A stretch of 64,000 nt of DNA, taken from contig JAUCEF010000014.1 of the NCBI GenBank assembly GCA_033558025.1, positions 744,001-808,000 on the forward strand, read 5' to 3'. The notes under the pieces are model-generated. The model had not been told where the DNA came from. It made no database searches and saw nothing but the letters and a program-made list of their open reading frames with translations. Each line of letters begins with the position of its first letter. Positions within the stretch are counted from its first letter, which is position 1. This document shows positions 30,514-42,329 of the stretch, one piece after another. Source of the DNA: Phytophthora sp. 'mugwort' (Eukaryota; Oomycota; Peronosporomycetes; Peronosporales; Peronosporaceae). The position numbers were made by a program, and so were the translations under genes.

Positions 30514-31052
30514 ACAGGAATTTATGTACCGCCAGCACCAAAACGCAGGGCAAGCGCGCGCTGCGTCTGTGGACGGAGTACGAAGAGGCAAGCACACGAT
30601 GTCATCGTCGGCGCAGGCGTACGCCGGAATCGACTCGCTGTACAACGGCGTGGACTTCAACTCAACCATCACGCGTCCGCGTTTCGAGGATCTGATGCGG
30701 CGGCTACTTCCGCAAACCATCGAGCCCGTGGAGAAGGTGACGCGCGACGCCAACTTGTCCAAGAACCAGGCGCAAGCGTTGGTGCTGGTGAGCGGCTCGC
30801 TGCCGCCGGACTTCCTTAACAGCAAGATGCCCAACAAGTTTGTCAACCCGAACGAGGCCATGGCGTACGGTGCCACCATGCAGGTGAATATTCTGAGCGG
30901 CAATGACTCGTCGAACTATCTGCGAGACATGCTGCTGCAGGACGAGACGCCGCTGTTGTTGTGTCTGTAGACGCCAGGCGGCGTCATGACGACGACGATC
31001 CAGCGCATCGGTGACGATCAAATCGTCGCATGCGTTACCGAATTACGCAGAT
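30514..31052 (+). pseudogene. HSP70 fragment (middle to end of the ATPase domain, start of the substrate domain)
   Basis: Clear HSP70 segments: [60 protein letters not shown] and, after an in-frame TAG, TPGGVMTTTIQR. In intact HSP70s these are the EGIDF, EPVEKVLRDA, NPDEAVAYGAAVQ and TPGGVMT blocks. At the 5' end the [13 protein letters not shown] part is in another frame. The phosphate-2 segment (VGGS) reads VSGS. Both ends are missing, so no chaperone can be made. Intron-free, so a retrocopy or a fragment carried by a transposon; it lies between pogo and hAT debris. Confidence 0.8.
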
Positions 31053-31426
31053 AACTAGCCGGTCGTACTGATATAAGACGATTAAGAGAGAAGGATCCAT
31101 GCTGCGCGGCAATAGCATATGCTGGTCAACTTCAGTGTGGGTGCCATCAACATATGAATCGTCGTCGTGCCATAGATCGACGACTCGGCCTTGCCGCGAA
31201 ATGCATCTTGAGCATGTTGCGGTGGAGAGTCGAACGGTAAGAAGAAGATTTCCGCTCCATTCAAATAGTATCTAAAAGTAGGTAGTACGCGGATGGCGAA
31301 ATATGGAAATAATACTGTGGATTTCAGAAGAGATAACAGCAAACTATCATACGGCGATGCAATATCTGTACGTAAGAGTAGTGAGGAGAAGAGGAATTTA
31401 AGGTAAGCTAGCTCAAGCAAAAGCTC

Positions 31427-32495
31427 AGTTGTCCTCGCTGGCGATGTCCACGCTCACGATTGCGTCCAGCAGATAATCAAACTCGGGGTCAAATAGGCAT
31501 TCTTCATCCTCGTCACCACTACCATCGTCACTGTCGTTGTCGCTATCAAAATCATTTGGTCTTGATAGCGTCTGGCGCAATGGCATACTGGTGGGCTTGG
31601 TGTCTCCGCTGTTTGTGTAGATAAAGAGAGCTTCTCCACGGGCGCGACGCGCGCGCGGCGGCTACGAAGCTTGCTCTGCGTAAACCCATGAATGCTTCAC
31701 AAGCGCTCACTAGCTGCAGACGAAGTCGGAATGCTCAACATCTTCTCAGCAAAGCAATACAGCTGGGGAAAGTCTTCGTCCATCAACCACCAATACAAGG
31801 GAGTGTCAACACTAGCCTTCGCCTTCGCTTCGGCAGACGTCGATTTTTTCGTGTCAATGAAGTCCAGCAATATCCAGCCGAAAGCTAACTGGGCTTACAT
31901 CTAGAGGCAAGCCATAGCGCTCAGCAAGCTTAACAGTATCAGCAACTGTGTCGTGTAGGCTGTCTTCAATGAAAATCGTGGTATCTTTTGATGGGTCCAT
32001 CAAGTACGCGATTCTCGTTGAGTTAGAAGGAGGACAAACGAACTTCCAGCGCTCATCGACCAGGGCAAGAATCTTGGCTTGCAGAGAGGGATTCGTTAGG
32101 CCGGGGATGGGATTGGTGTACTTGGTGTACTCTTCAGCGCTCTTCAAACGGTCAAATTCGTGAAGTATCATCGAGTCGAAGCACGTATCAGTCTCGAAGA
32201 TGGCTAGCTCCCGCGTGACAGGCTTGGTCAGACGAATAACAATTTTTGCGTTCGCCCAGAACTGCTTGTCCTGTATGATGTCTTGAACATCTTTCAGTTT
32301 TGTGGCAGCAGCATCATCATTGTAGTGCCCCTTCAGCTCTGGGTCAGCGAAGGCCGTCTTCAACGGGGACTTGTTGCGAATCACGCTTACATCTCTATCC
32401 GCGAGAGCCTCTGTAAATCTGGTCGTGGTTGAAGTGATCTGCTTTCTGGAGGTCAGACTCTGGTCGGCTTTCCAGTTGTCAACCAAGAAACTCAT
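31427..32495 (-). pseudogene. hAT-family transposase, C-terminal half, broken
   Basis: The minus-strand frame from 32,495 covers 213 residues (TRFTEALADRDVSVIRNKSP, YNDDAAATKLKDVQDI, WANAKIVIRLTKPVT). After a frameshift near 31,870 the hAT dimerisation region follows: YWWLMDEDFPQLYCFAEKML, IPTSSAASERL, then TGA where Trp is expected, then SIHGFTQSKLRSR. Another frameshift leads to the acidic end DSDNDSDDGSGDEDEECL, stopping at 31,427. The order W-W..FP.L, IPTSSAASER, S..G fits hAT transposases. The BED zinc finger and N-terminal half are missing. Confidence 0.72.
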
Positions 32496-32613
32496 AATTA
32501 CATTGTGGATGCCTCTTCACCCTCAGACAGACGAGTATTTAACGATATTTAATTCAAAACAAATTCGTTAGCGTATTTAACCCTAGTTACATATAAAACT
32601 ATTTTACAACTCT

Positions 32614-32646
32614 AGGGGGGGGGGGCTAGGAAAGAGCTGAGCTTGG
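32614..32646. repeat. G-run, CTAGG and GCTGAGCTTGG, right copy
   Basis: A G tract with GCTAGG followed by GAGCTGAGCTTGG. The 11-bp GCTGAGCTTGG (32,636-32,646) matches 30,325-30,335. Confidence 0.35.
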
Positions 32647-33891
32647 CCTCGACACAGCCTCCGATAAATGTACTGTCTGCCGCATGCTCGCGTCGCGTAA
32701 GGCATTGGAGCAAGAGTCCCGAGAGCAAGATTACCGCAAGAATAAGTCGCCCGAAGCGCAGATTAAGCTGACGTGAATGTTGTAAAGTTTATAATGCTAG
32801 CTGAGCATGATGGTATCTATCTAAGCGGTGAAATGATCAGTTTTAAACGCTAATTACGATTATGAGCACATCGCGAGAGAGTTTAATGCATGAAATTTGG
32901 CACCAAGTTCAAATGTATTCATCTGAGCCCTGACTGGTAAATTCTTAAGTTTGTAGCCAATCATTTGAATAGGATAGCACATTTCAACCACTAGTGTAAC
33001 GTTGGAACTACAGTTCTACTTTGTATTAATACTCTCTTGCTCCGGTGATCGCCCTTTCTCAGGGCAGTATAAAACCTCCCAGGTTATGCGTTGTAGCCCT
33101 GTTGCTTATTCGCGAGCATTACTGTATTTTAGGCCTTGCTTGGATCCACTGAAATATTGAACTAATTAGGGCTCGCCAATGTTGCCGTTAGAGTTCACAA
33201 TCTACAGGCAACAGGATACTCCGGAAACTAGTTGTCATTTTCCGTTTCAGAATAATATACTCAGAGCAGAATCGTTTCGCTTTATTGCAAGCGAGCGGAG
33301 GAAATCTCAAAGTCAGAATGCTTGGCCGCATGGTGCAAATATCAACGCATGAGCCGACCCAAGCAACGTTCATCAGCTTCCTGTATGCATCGACCGCGAG
33401 CAGCTACTGGTATTTTCAAGCAAAACGCACCGTTGAAGTCTAATCAACGGCTTCGTCCTTCTCCTCTCTGCAGTAGAAGCAGCAATGCCAATACGGGAGT
33501 CTGGCACGGCAGTTCGTGTGTGATGGGACACATACATGAACATATTCCTCCTTGACACGGCGATCAATCCAAAGCTGTAACGTGCGACTTCGGATTCAAG
33601 AAAGAAACGTAGGTTGCCGTGTTTGAGACCACCAACGAGAGCTCGAAAAAAAACCGTAATCCAGCAAACCAAGGCGGTGTCCAAACGATATGACCGGCAG
33701 TTGAAAACAAGCTGTTTTTGTTTACCCTTCACACGTGTATCCGCTGTTAAAAGCCACAAGGCCGTGTTCGCCGATGATGCATACTATCATAAATGTATAC
33801 TGAACGGCTAAATACGCTTCTGACACCGAGTCAGTTCAGTTGGAGTGTGTTTGTTGAGAAAACTTTTGAGCTCGAAGAGTCGCATTGAACG
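32647..33891. other. 1.2-kb region, no gene seen
   Basis: Short frames on both strands near 33,190-33,810 are not recognisable. Confidence 0.4.
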
Positions 33892-35067
33892 AGATGGCAG
33901 ACGCTAGCGACGCCGAAGCTGACGTCAGGCAAACGTGCGCATGCCCTACGTTATGCTCATCAAGCTAAGAGAGCTCGCTGCTAACGGCAACCCGGATCCG
34001 AGTGTGCGTGTCCCAGGTCTGCCAGCGGCTTTAGCAGAAGCAGACCGCCCGTTCAATCAGACGTACTGCAACCGCCACCCGAAGGTTTTCCGCGATAACT
34101 ATCGCGTTAATCATCACGTGTTTGAGTCTCTGGTTGAGATATTCGACGCTCAGATCACGGAGCCCGTCAGAAGCAAGCGAGAGCTTCTCGGCGTCACGTT
34201 GGACTGGCTTGCAACAGGACCATCTGTCCGCGCTCAAGAAGACCAGTTAAAGATCGCCATTCAACGTGCCACAAATATCGCACTCTAGGCATGAAGGCTA
34301 TTATCGGTTCTCTTCAGCACCTCATTAGCCTGCCTTCGGAGGTCTGCCCTGAATTTGCTTTGCGGTTTCCTCCCCTTTAACCAAGCACTATGCGCAATCG
34401 ATGGCGTTCATTTTCAGCTTCAAGTCGCCGAAGAAGATGCCAGTCGATTCCGGTCTCGTAAGGGAACTACCACAACTAACGTGTCGATTGCTGGTGACTG
34501 GAACTTGCAAGTTGATTTTTTTGTCTATGCTGGTGTTGAGGGGAGCGCGCATTATTCGTCGGTGCTTTCGTAGTGGATTCATGGCTAGTGTTCCGGCAAA
34601 CTACTACGTCCTTGCAGACGATGGGTACGCTCTGACAGCACAAGTTCTCACACCGTACAGAGGTGTTCGCTACCATTTGCAAGAGTGGGGTCCAAGATGC
34701 AAGCGACCACAAAATTCCAAAGGGCTCTTCAATTTGAAGCACGCTAAAGCGCACAACGTCATTGAGCACTTAATTGGGGTACTCAAGCGCCGGTTTTGGG
34801 TATTTCGTCAATGAGTGCTAGTTGGTTGCGGTGAAAGCCACAATTTCTGCTTGTTGCTGCCTCCACAACTTTATTCGTCGTGTGGATTATGTCGACACTG
34901 ATGACGACTTTGCAGGCGAGACCGAACAAACCTACGATGACGACGTTATCCCGTTTGACGTTGAGACCGAGACATCATGGCGCGATTACATAGCTAATCA
35001 AATGTGGATTGAGTATGAGGTCTTCCAGTCAATGTTGCAACCACTGTCAGCGACCAGGGCTAAGTGA
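33892..35067 (+). pseudogene. Harbinger/PIF-type (DDE_Tnp_4) transposase, broken
   Basis: Consecutive pieces in shifting frames: an ATG at 33,894 (MADASDAEADVRQ), FRDNYRVNHHVFESLVEIFD (helix-turn-helix region, to 34,288), CAIDGVHFQLQV with the first catalytic Asp, GDWNLQVDFFVYAGVEGSAH, VLADDGYALTAQVLTPYRG with the second Asp, NVIEHLIGVLKRRFW with the Glu, and the end TSWRDYIANQMWIEYEVFQ (to 35,067). This is the order of the Harbinger nuclease. At least three frame breaks and stops are present; some could be introns, but the gaps are too short and lack splice signals. No terminal repeats identified. Confidence 0.72.
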
Positions 35068-35150
35068 GAGCCATGCAATGCATGTTTGGTTAATACTAAA
35101 TGAAGAAATTGACACAATGCTCTCGATACGTTCGAACCTACACGTGCATA

Positions 35151-35266
35151 CTCAATGCCAGATCTCGCGGTGAGTCCTTCCCTGTCTCGTTAATGGCAGC
35201 GTTCCCTGCTCAATGCCAGACTTCGCGGTGAGTCCTTCCCTGTCTCGTTAATGCCAGTGTTCCCTG
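35151..35266 (+). repeat. Tandem duplication, two copies of 58 bp
   Basis: 35,151-35,208 and 35,209-35,266 are near-identical, each starting CTCAATGCCAGA and containing CGCGGTGAGTCCTTCCCTG. The junction falls at the end of the minus-strand frame that stops at 35,190. Confidence 0.8.
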
Positions 35267-35510
35267 CGCCAACGCGGGCATCAATCTGCTTCGAGCGCTT
35301 CTTAAGGAACTCCTCAATTGCCTTGCACGCAGCTATGAAAGCCTCCAGTGCTCGATCGTTGGCGATCGCTGAGGCTGAAGCTGCATCAGAGGCCTTGGCT
35401 CTCCCATCCTGGAGCCTCTTCAACTTGTTTGTACGTTGCCGGTGGCTCGCTGGTAGTTCACGATCCGTAATACTAGATGAGGCTGAGCTGCTTGTCGCAA
35501 CAGTCACCAC
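35190..35510 (-). CDS. Ala/Ser-rich hypothetical protein or transposon-associated fragment
   Basis: 106 residues, not recognised. It begins with a Ser-rich segment, then a basic patch (RQRTNKLKRLQDGRAK), then an Ala-rich helix (AIANDRALEAFIAACKAIEE) and a Lys-rich stretch (FLKKRSKQIDARVG). The basic-plus-helical layout resembles accessory DNA-binding proteins of Harbinger-type elements, and the remnant of such an element ends 120 bp away. This is a guess from context. The frame remains open upstream without an ATG. It may be a pseudogene remnant. Confidence 0.25.
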   Translation of the reverse strand: MVTVATSSSASSSITDRELPASHRQRTNKLKRLQDGRAKASDAASASAIANDRALEAFIAACKAIEEFLKKRSKQIDARVGAGNTGINETGKDSPRSLALSRERCH

Positions 35511-36219
35511 TGGGGCAGCTGCTGGATCGGATCCGTGATCGAGATCACCCGCGTCAAAGTCCCCAATAGCCCCCCCCCCCTCCTCCCCTGTAGCGACAGC
35601 GCCACCAGCAAGGAGTGCGCGAACGTCCGCATGCGCGAATCCAGTCTCCTGTAGCTATCGGTAGGTGCACTGTGTGTCGCGTCAGCAGTTTGAATTAGCT
35701 CGTTCCAAACGCTGGCGTCCAGCAGTCCTCGGTTGTCCCTGGTTCGACGCCAGCGCCACTAAGGTTGCTTGTGAAGCGGTACGTCTTGTACTGCGCCATT
35801 AAACGCTGATATACTTTGACTGACCCTTCCCTGTTTCAGTGCATCGTCAGCGCAGTGATGCAAACCAAAGTCGCTAGAGAACAAAGTACATGCCAAACCT
35901 TGCATATCACGATGATACTGAGCCTTCATCGCGTCGTCAATGCTGTGCCACGCCTTCTTCTTTAAGCCCTTCCCGGACGTACCCACTCGGGCTGCGAGCC
36001 CTAACTCCAAAAGGTACGTCTCCATGTCCAGGTCTCACGTAAACTTCATCGCTTGCAATCTTCCTGCTGTTCAAACTTGCGATCTTCGTGCTGCTCTGCT
36101 CTTTGTCGAATGGTCGCGCGGTGCTCACCACACAGTATCAGTTCGGCTCCCTCAGAAGACCGAAAAAGGCTATTCTAAGAAACGCATATTATGTGGAGAT
36201 AATGCGCGTTGAGAGACGA

Positions 36220-36284
36220 CGTGTTCGTTGAACATAATACGCATTTTGTGGTAGATAATACGTATTATCTGCTTAACGAACACG
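36220..36284. repeat. Nested inverted repeat with an 18-bp palindrome
   Basis: CGTGTTCGTT (36,220-36,229) is repeated inverted as AACGAACACG (36,275-36,284), and between them AGATAATACGTATTATCT (36,253-36,270) is a perfect palindrome. GTGGAGATAATGCG and GTGGTAGATAATACG also form a nearby direct repeat. It may be the end of a small transposon. Confidence 0.55.
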
Positions 36285-39099
36285 GCCCAAATGTTCGCCA
36301 CATTACAGTCATCTGGTTTGGTCGGGACGCCGACCACAATGTTTCGCTTGTACACGACGACGTCTGGAAGCGGTACACCAACGTAAGAAGCATGCAAAGC
36401 GGTGATAATACTAAAGCTTTCCGACTGTTGCTCCGCTTCGTGCTTAATGTTTTACAGGAGCACTCTAAGGCCATCGCCTACCGCAAAACAGCGGTGTCGT
36501 TCTTCTTGGGATTTTCAGTGTCTCTTAGCGGCAGCGCACCACGCAGAGGTGCTAGAACTGCTAAATCATCTATACAACGCTTTTACCTGGAAGCCGCTCT
36601 GCGTACGGTATGACATGGGAAATACTGTCGCAGCCCAGCGGAATGCTATACAAGAAGGCCTCGTACGGGAATACAATATTGTCTTTCTATTATGTTACTT
36701 CATGCGACAAAGCTTTTCGAGAAACTCGCTTGCTGCATCAACATATCGCCACAATCGTCGTAGCCGACATCCACGAACTTCATTTATCTACGAGTGGCGA
36801 TGAGAAACTAAGATTTGCTCAGCGGAACTGGGCGAAGTTACCAAAGCTAGCATACATTTCGAAGACGTGGATGAACCATCGCTTTTTAGAGATGGCAGTC
36901 TTTCCACACACAAAGCGGGTTCACTACAGCAAACAACTCCTGTAGGAGGCTCAATGCGGCAACGAAACGAGAGGTCACTTTACTGCGCAAGCTCAAGGTC
37001 CGGGCGTTGCTAGCGCAGCTCTTAATGATGTGTTTTTATTGAAGTATGCAGCCCAGAACGTTTGAACCGACGCCGGTAGCAGATCCCCGGATGGTTCGCA
37101 ACGATAAAGCCCTGCCGCGAGCAGGGCTGCTATCCTTGGGCACTCAGCGACACGCAACAGCACCGCCTTTATTCCACTGCGGAATCCTCGCGGGACGTCT
37201 TGCGCGTTATTAGTCGTCCATCGTCTGCCTGCTTGTCGATCGCAGCCAGATAATATCCTAGGGTTCACTGGAGCAGGCGTGCGAGAAGAGAGGGAAGCGA
37301 ATCGCTTTCGCTTTTCGCTGACCAATACACAGCTGAGCCTATCGGCTACTATTATAAGATGCAGTACAAAGGCACCACGACTTCGCGTTCCCATCTGAAT
37401 TGGATGCAGGCAGCGAATTGCGATTTCGGTGGTCCCATATGGACCACTGTCGAGTTATGCCTAGATCTCGCTGTGTGCCAAGCAGGGCTTCAAGGTATTG
37501 CTGTTTTCCCGAAAGGGGGACAGAGATGCTCCAGAGGGCGAAGAAAACAAAACGATTTTTTAACAGGATTCTCGAGGCAACTACCATAATATCTGGCCCA
37601 CCACTCAGTATTAATGGCGTATGTACCGGCGACACAAGACGAAGACAGATGGGGTGGGATTTCGGCGGTGTTATCGTGAGCGCCACGGAAAGACTAAACT
37701 CGGTCAAGTACGTGACGAAGCTTCTGGATCCAGGCAAGAGTCCCGCCCGATGTGGGTGCATTTGCTTTCAGCGCATTGTTCATGAATGACAGCGTTTGGA
37801 ATCCAGACTACTTTGAGGAAGAAAAAACATACTCTTAAGCTCACTTCAGCTGGAAGATGCCTCTACCAAAGCGCAAATTGTTTTCGTACAAAGTGATAAA
37901 GCGGCACAAGCGGCAGGAACGGTGAAAATAGTGCTAATGCGCAACACGAAAACACAAGACCGAGGAGGAAGATGTGAAAGTTGGGAAGTAGAATCGCCAA
38001 ACTTCTAAAAAATTGTTTCAAATGAAAGTTTTGCTTCCATTTCCTACGGCCGTTGTTCTTCTATAAACCGTTTTCCGGCTCAGACAAGGTTTGAAGACTA
38101 GTCCCACGTATCTTGCACAGAGCCAAAACGCTACAAGTCGTATTAAAGTTGAAGTTTGTTCGGCTAGTTCCTGAAATATCAAGACTTCCGCGCTGCAGCC
38201 CCAGTTCTCTATTTCACATTAGATCTTATCTGGATGTGATAAGTTCATCAGTATGGCAAAACGCCCCCAAGCGATCAATCCACCATCCATAGCCCCAGCT
38301 AAAAAACGTGGGTGAAGATATAATATGTCACGTATAACACTGTGATATCCGAGAATATCAAGCTGGTTTGGCAACATGAAGTCTTGCCAGCCAAGTCGTT
38401 CTTAGTTGTGCCGCCCCAGCCGTGTATTTACACTGAAGGATCTACCGCTTCTGACATGTACAATTCGAATTCTGTGAATCGGTGCTAAATGCTCTCATTA
38501 TTATCTACCTGCATCTACATTTCTAGGGCTGGATCACTGTTGAAGGCTCCAAGCTCGTCCAGCCTCGCTATCAGTCAGTATCGCGGCAACCTACGAAACC
38601 CGGCGACGTCATTGCAGGCATCGCAACAAAGTTGAGCGAAAAATCTCATGAAATAAATCGATCTCTACTCTCCAGTATTTTCTTGTAGATTTTGATCTTA
38701 TGAATCTTGGGGCCGTAATCGCCAGTCGATACTCAACACCGTAAATATCCAATGAAACCATCTGCAAAATTCACGTGCGTATTATTCTCGAGTGCCGAAT
38801 GCTTGTGCGTGTCGCGGTAAGCAACTTCAATCTAGGCGCCGCACAGGCTTACACGCGTCTGACCGGCGTTGCTGTTGTAGACGCCATGCAGCTGGGTGCC
38901 GTTGCCACGACCTCCGCAACCGTGGGCGACGTCGGCGGCGGACGCCGTGGTCGTCGTCGTGGCCGTGAGGTTCATCATGGCTTCATCGTGGGCGCCACGC
39001 CAGGCGTCGTGCTGACACTCCATTGCGGCTACGGAGAAATGGCTACACGCGGCGTCGGACCGCCCGTATCGCGGGGGGGGGGGGGGGGGGTGCTTGAGC
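36285..39099. other. Spacer DNA without a convincing gene
   Basis: Frames at 36,209-36,945, 36,993-37,789 and 38,775-39,164 exist on both strands but show no family I recognise and overlap antisense frames. There is an 18-G run at 39,073-39,090. Confidence 0.4.
39073..39090 (+). repeat. Poly-G tract (18 G)
   Basis: An uninterrupted run of 18 G. Similar G or C runs occur near 30,335, 32,617, 35,570, 39,137, 45,931 and 47,690. They may form G-quadruplexes or be sequencing-sensitive spots. Confidence 0.8.
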
Positions 39100-39210
39100 T
39101 TGGGCCTGACGTTGGGCGTTTCGAGAGCAGCAATATGGGGGGGGCATATCTAGTTTGTCGATAGAGCAAGGCTCTTACTCTGTTAATATCACGTGAGCTG
39201 AAGACAGTAG
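39100..39210 (+). repeat. Diverged direct repeat, copy 1
   Basis: Shares with 40,115-40,220 the ordered blocks AGCTTGG, TTGAGC or CTTGAG, a G tract, CTTGTCGATAGA or TTTGTCGATAGA, and GAGCTGAAGA. Copies lie about 1 kb apart on either side of the hAT remnant. Confidence 0.45.
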
Positions 39211-39409
39211 GTTTCGAAGGGATTGGGTGGTAGTTATGTAAGTTGAAGCGATGGACCTGTAGTCAGTGATGGCCAAAAATGTACTGGACGGCATTGCAGA
39301 CAAAGCGATGAGAAGCAATATGTATTGAAGTTCTTGGTTAGCTTCCAGTAAGAACTGCAATGCTGGTCACAGCAACCATATTTACTGCAATACCACTAGG
39401 ATAACAACT

Positions 39410-39850
39410 GTTTCGCTGCTGAAACCGCCTTCATCGCCTGCGCCACCATCTCCGCGTTCCAAAGGTGGCGGTTGTGCTTGAGAAAGCGTAATTCGCAAAG
39501 TTGACTGGAGTCAACCGCTTCCTGGTTGCCCTTAGCACGTGTTACGCACTGCTAAGTCGTTCAGCTGGCGCTGATGTTCATGCGATAAAGCGAAGATCGA
39601 CGTACTCCTCGCCCGGCATCAATCTCTGTCGTTTGCGAAGGCGCAGTCGGCAGGCATGACTTCGTTTGTCGTTATCCTCCTGGGTTTCAGACACGTCCGA
39701 GGTCTCACGTATCAAAAAGCAGCTGACTCGTGTCTTCTCTTGGTTAGTGAGACTGTCCTGGTCTCCGTTGATGATCTCACGACCGCCGACTCGAACTCCG
39801 GGCTGTGCGAGAAAGCAGCATCAGCAGCGAGGTAGTCTTTGAGCTCAGGT
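39410..39850 (-). pseudogene. Second hAT-family transposase remnant (C-terminal)
   Basis: A minus-strand frame reads INGDQDSLTNQEKTRVS, KRQRLMPGEEYVDLRFIA, TGA, TSAPAERLSSA, TAA, HVLRATRKRLTPVNF, and after a frameshift LKHNRHLWNAEMVAQAMKA. SAPAERL with the following helix is the hAT dimerisation region. Two stops and a frameshift make it inactive. It differs in sequence from the hAT fragment at 31,427. Confidence 0.62.
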
Positions 39851-40114
39851 TATGTTGCAAGATTTGACGCCTGAACATGTATTTTATGTATTTTATAAGC
39901 TTAATTGTTTTACGTGCGACCAAACCGCGTGAGCGGTCTGACCATGCTGTTGTCTGACGAGCCCAAAAAAGGGGGCATTTTTGGTGCTTTCGCTAACGCG
40001 ATCCCGTAGCTTCTTGCTAGCCTCAGGCAGACCCCATACAAGGTTAAGAAAACTCATAGAGCAGATACAATTGCACATGGCGTCTGGCCATCTTGTGTCG
40101 AGGGACATGTGTTT

Positions 40115-40220
40115 TAGCTTGGCCTGGATTTGAGCGTTGGCGAGAGCGGCAACGCAGGAGGGGGGGAGGGGGCAAAGCTCGCTTGTCGATAGATCCTATA
40201 TGTTAGAATTATATGAGCTG
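40115..40220 (+). repeat. Diverged direct repeat, copy 2
   Basis: Partner of 39,100-39,210. Confidence 0.45.
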
Positions 40221-41714
40221 AAGATAGTACCCTACTTTCCTGATCTGAATTTGCGAAACCAAGTGCATTCTCAAATTGAATGCATATTCTCTCTCTCTAT
40301 GGTGTGCTTTGACCTGTGTTGTGCCGCCGGCGTCTTGGTCAATTCAATCTCTTAAAAGTGGTTCGGAACTACGCGCGCACGGATATAACTTCTGTTTTTT
40401 TTTTTGGTTGTCTAAGCAGGCAATTTATGGCATTCCATGCGTCCCGTTGAAATAGTTATGCTATTTTATTTTACGGATGTAGAGTGTATTTTTTTACGGG
40501 GTGCCCCTCGGCTCACGCCCCTACCCCGAAGTCATCGCTGCTTCCCACTCATCTCGTTTTGCAATTCGCAGTGATTCCCTGGCAGGAATTCATGTTGGGC
40601 TCAGACAAAAGCAAGTTTCAGTACTCTGTGTTTTGAGAGACAGCGGGGTACACTAGGTTGATTGCTCACTTCTACCCTCTGAGAGAGGCCCATAACTTCC
40701 AATTCATTCGAGAACCTAATTAACACTCCATACCGCACCAGCACAAAAGTCCGCAGCGCAACGTGCGTAAAGGAAACTGTAATCTTATGCAAAGCATAGG
40801 AATGCGAACCAATCAATGCTCGCATGCAATACCACTCTAAGTTTCCTTAAAGCAGTAACAGCACACATCTTTTAAATAAAGCTACGATGGGTACACAAAA
40901 TCATACATATATATATATATATATAGAATATCCGCAAGCGTATTCATTAAATCAAAAGTATTCTACTATAAACTGCCTGTGTATGTCTATAAGTTTATCC
41001 CTTTTTGAGAAAGATATTTAAAAGTACGTAACAGATCTCGTAAGGACTGAGTATAAAATTGCGACGGATACAGTTCCAATTCGATCCTGGATAAAATCTG
41101 ATGCAGGATATAACGTTGAAATTTGATTTCGTGTCAGCCAACTTGTAGAACAGTCGAGACAACGCGAACGGATTCGAGAGGGCTAGGATGGCACAATAAA
41201 TCGGATAAACCATATTCGCAAGGGTATTCACAATCAATTTTATTTAAACGAAACTGCGTTTGTAAGTATATTTCTTTTGAGGAAGGTGTTTTTAAATCAT
41301 ATTTATCTATTTAAAAAAGTAGATAGATTCAGAACCTCTCGATTTCCTTTAGGACTTAGATTGCAATTGTTGGTCAGCAGGGTCAAACTCATGTACTTAC
41401 TGCAAATGTCGGTCGGCGGGTCAAACGCATGTACTGGGGGGTTAAGTAATAACGATCTACGATTGCAACCTGCAAATGCCATTCCGGGCCAAACAGGCCC
41501 TTTATACTTTTTTTTCCCTTCGATTATTTTTACAAGAATGAAAGCTCAGAATCAATCACTAGCAAGCAGGTAAGACTTGTTCTTTGCCCTCTTGCTGAAG
41601 CAGCAAGCTTATATTACCTGATCGTTGATGCTGCGAAAACTAAAAAAACACTCACATCGATCTATTGTTGGTTTTACACGCCGACTTGATTGCACCCAAT
41701 CCTACACTTACAGC
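40221..41714. other. AT-rich spacer, no gene; (AT)9 at 40,907-40,924
   Basis: Contains an AT microsatellite. Two diverged copies of a block of about 120 bp start at 40,926 (AATATCCGCAAGCGTATTCA) and 41,213 (CATATTCGCAAGGGTATTCA). No protein recognised. Confidence 0.45.
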
Positions 41715-42206
41715 TCAGTATCTGTAGTAATAACCATATTTCTTGTCGTCGTACTTCTTGTGGCCGTCGTGGCGCTTCTTATCGTCGTCGTTCTTGCAGT
41801 CGCCGTAGTTTGCCCGTAGTAGGCGCCGAAAGGCTGACCGTGAAAGTCTCCGTAGCCATAGATGTAGGGCTGGCCGTCCGTATCCGTAGCCATTGTCGTT
41901 GCCGAAGCCGTTGCCATGTCCGCATCCGTAAACATTGTTGTCGTAGCCTTTGCCGTAGTCGTAGTCGTTGCCATGGCTCCGGTACCAACCACCGTAGCCA
42001 TCGCAGTGACTGCACTTTCCATCGTAGTCACCACCGTCGTCGTCCTTCTTCCCGTCGTGCTCCTTGTGTTCGTAGCCCTCCTTCAACTCGGCAGACCCGC
42101 TGCTATTTCCGGTGGTCAGTATCCGCGGGCGTAGGTTCCTCTGCCTTCACGACAGTCTGGCTTATTGCCACGAGTGCGGCCACATCCAGAACGATGTCGA
42201 CGCCAT
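41715..42206 (-). pseudogene. GYG-D: Gly/Tyr/His-rich secreted protein gene, broken
   Basis: Inverted counterpart of GYG-C. The same out-of-frame signal-peptide segment begins near 42,206, and the mature region opens at 42,086 (MKEGYEHKEHDGKKDDDGG). After GNDNGYGYGRPALHL the frame is disturbed by an inserted stretch, giving an Arg-rich nonsense segment (LRRLSRSAFRRLL) before the family frame returns in the tail DDDKKRHDGHKKYDDKKYG. The tail differs from GYG-C much more than the rest of the arm does. No functional product expected. Confidence 0.6.
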
Positions 42207-42280
42207 GTCGAGCTTCCTGTTCTTGGCTTCTTGGCTGAGAGAGGGGATTTTACTTGCTCGGGTGCTGGCCAAGTATCAAT

Positions 42281-42300
42281 GCTCAATGATTCTCTTGACT
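42281..42300 (-). promoter_or_regulatory. Conserved 20-bp motif, copy D
   Basis: GCTCAATGATTCTCTTGACT, the exact reverse complement of the copy at 28,081-28,100. Confidence 0.45.
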
Positions 42301-42329
42301 TCACTGCTCACCAAGAGAGAAATAGGAAG

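Noticed and set aside
30604..30969. HSP70-like gene as functional
   Set aside because: Both ends are missing, an in-frame stop interrupts the TPGG region and the 5' part is in another frame.
37339..37789. Overlapping 129-140-residue frames on opposite strands
   Set aside because: Neither strand shows motifs, start context or family similarity I can support.
38775..39164. 129-residue frame containing Gly/Arg-rich repeat and an 18-G run
   Set aside because: Low complexity driven by the G run; no homologous features.
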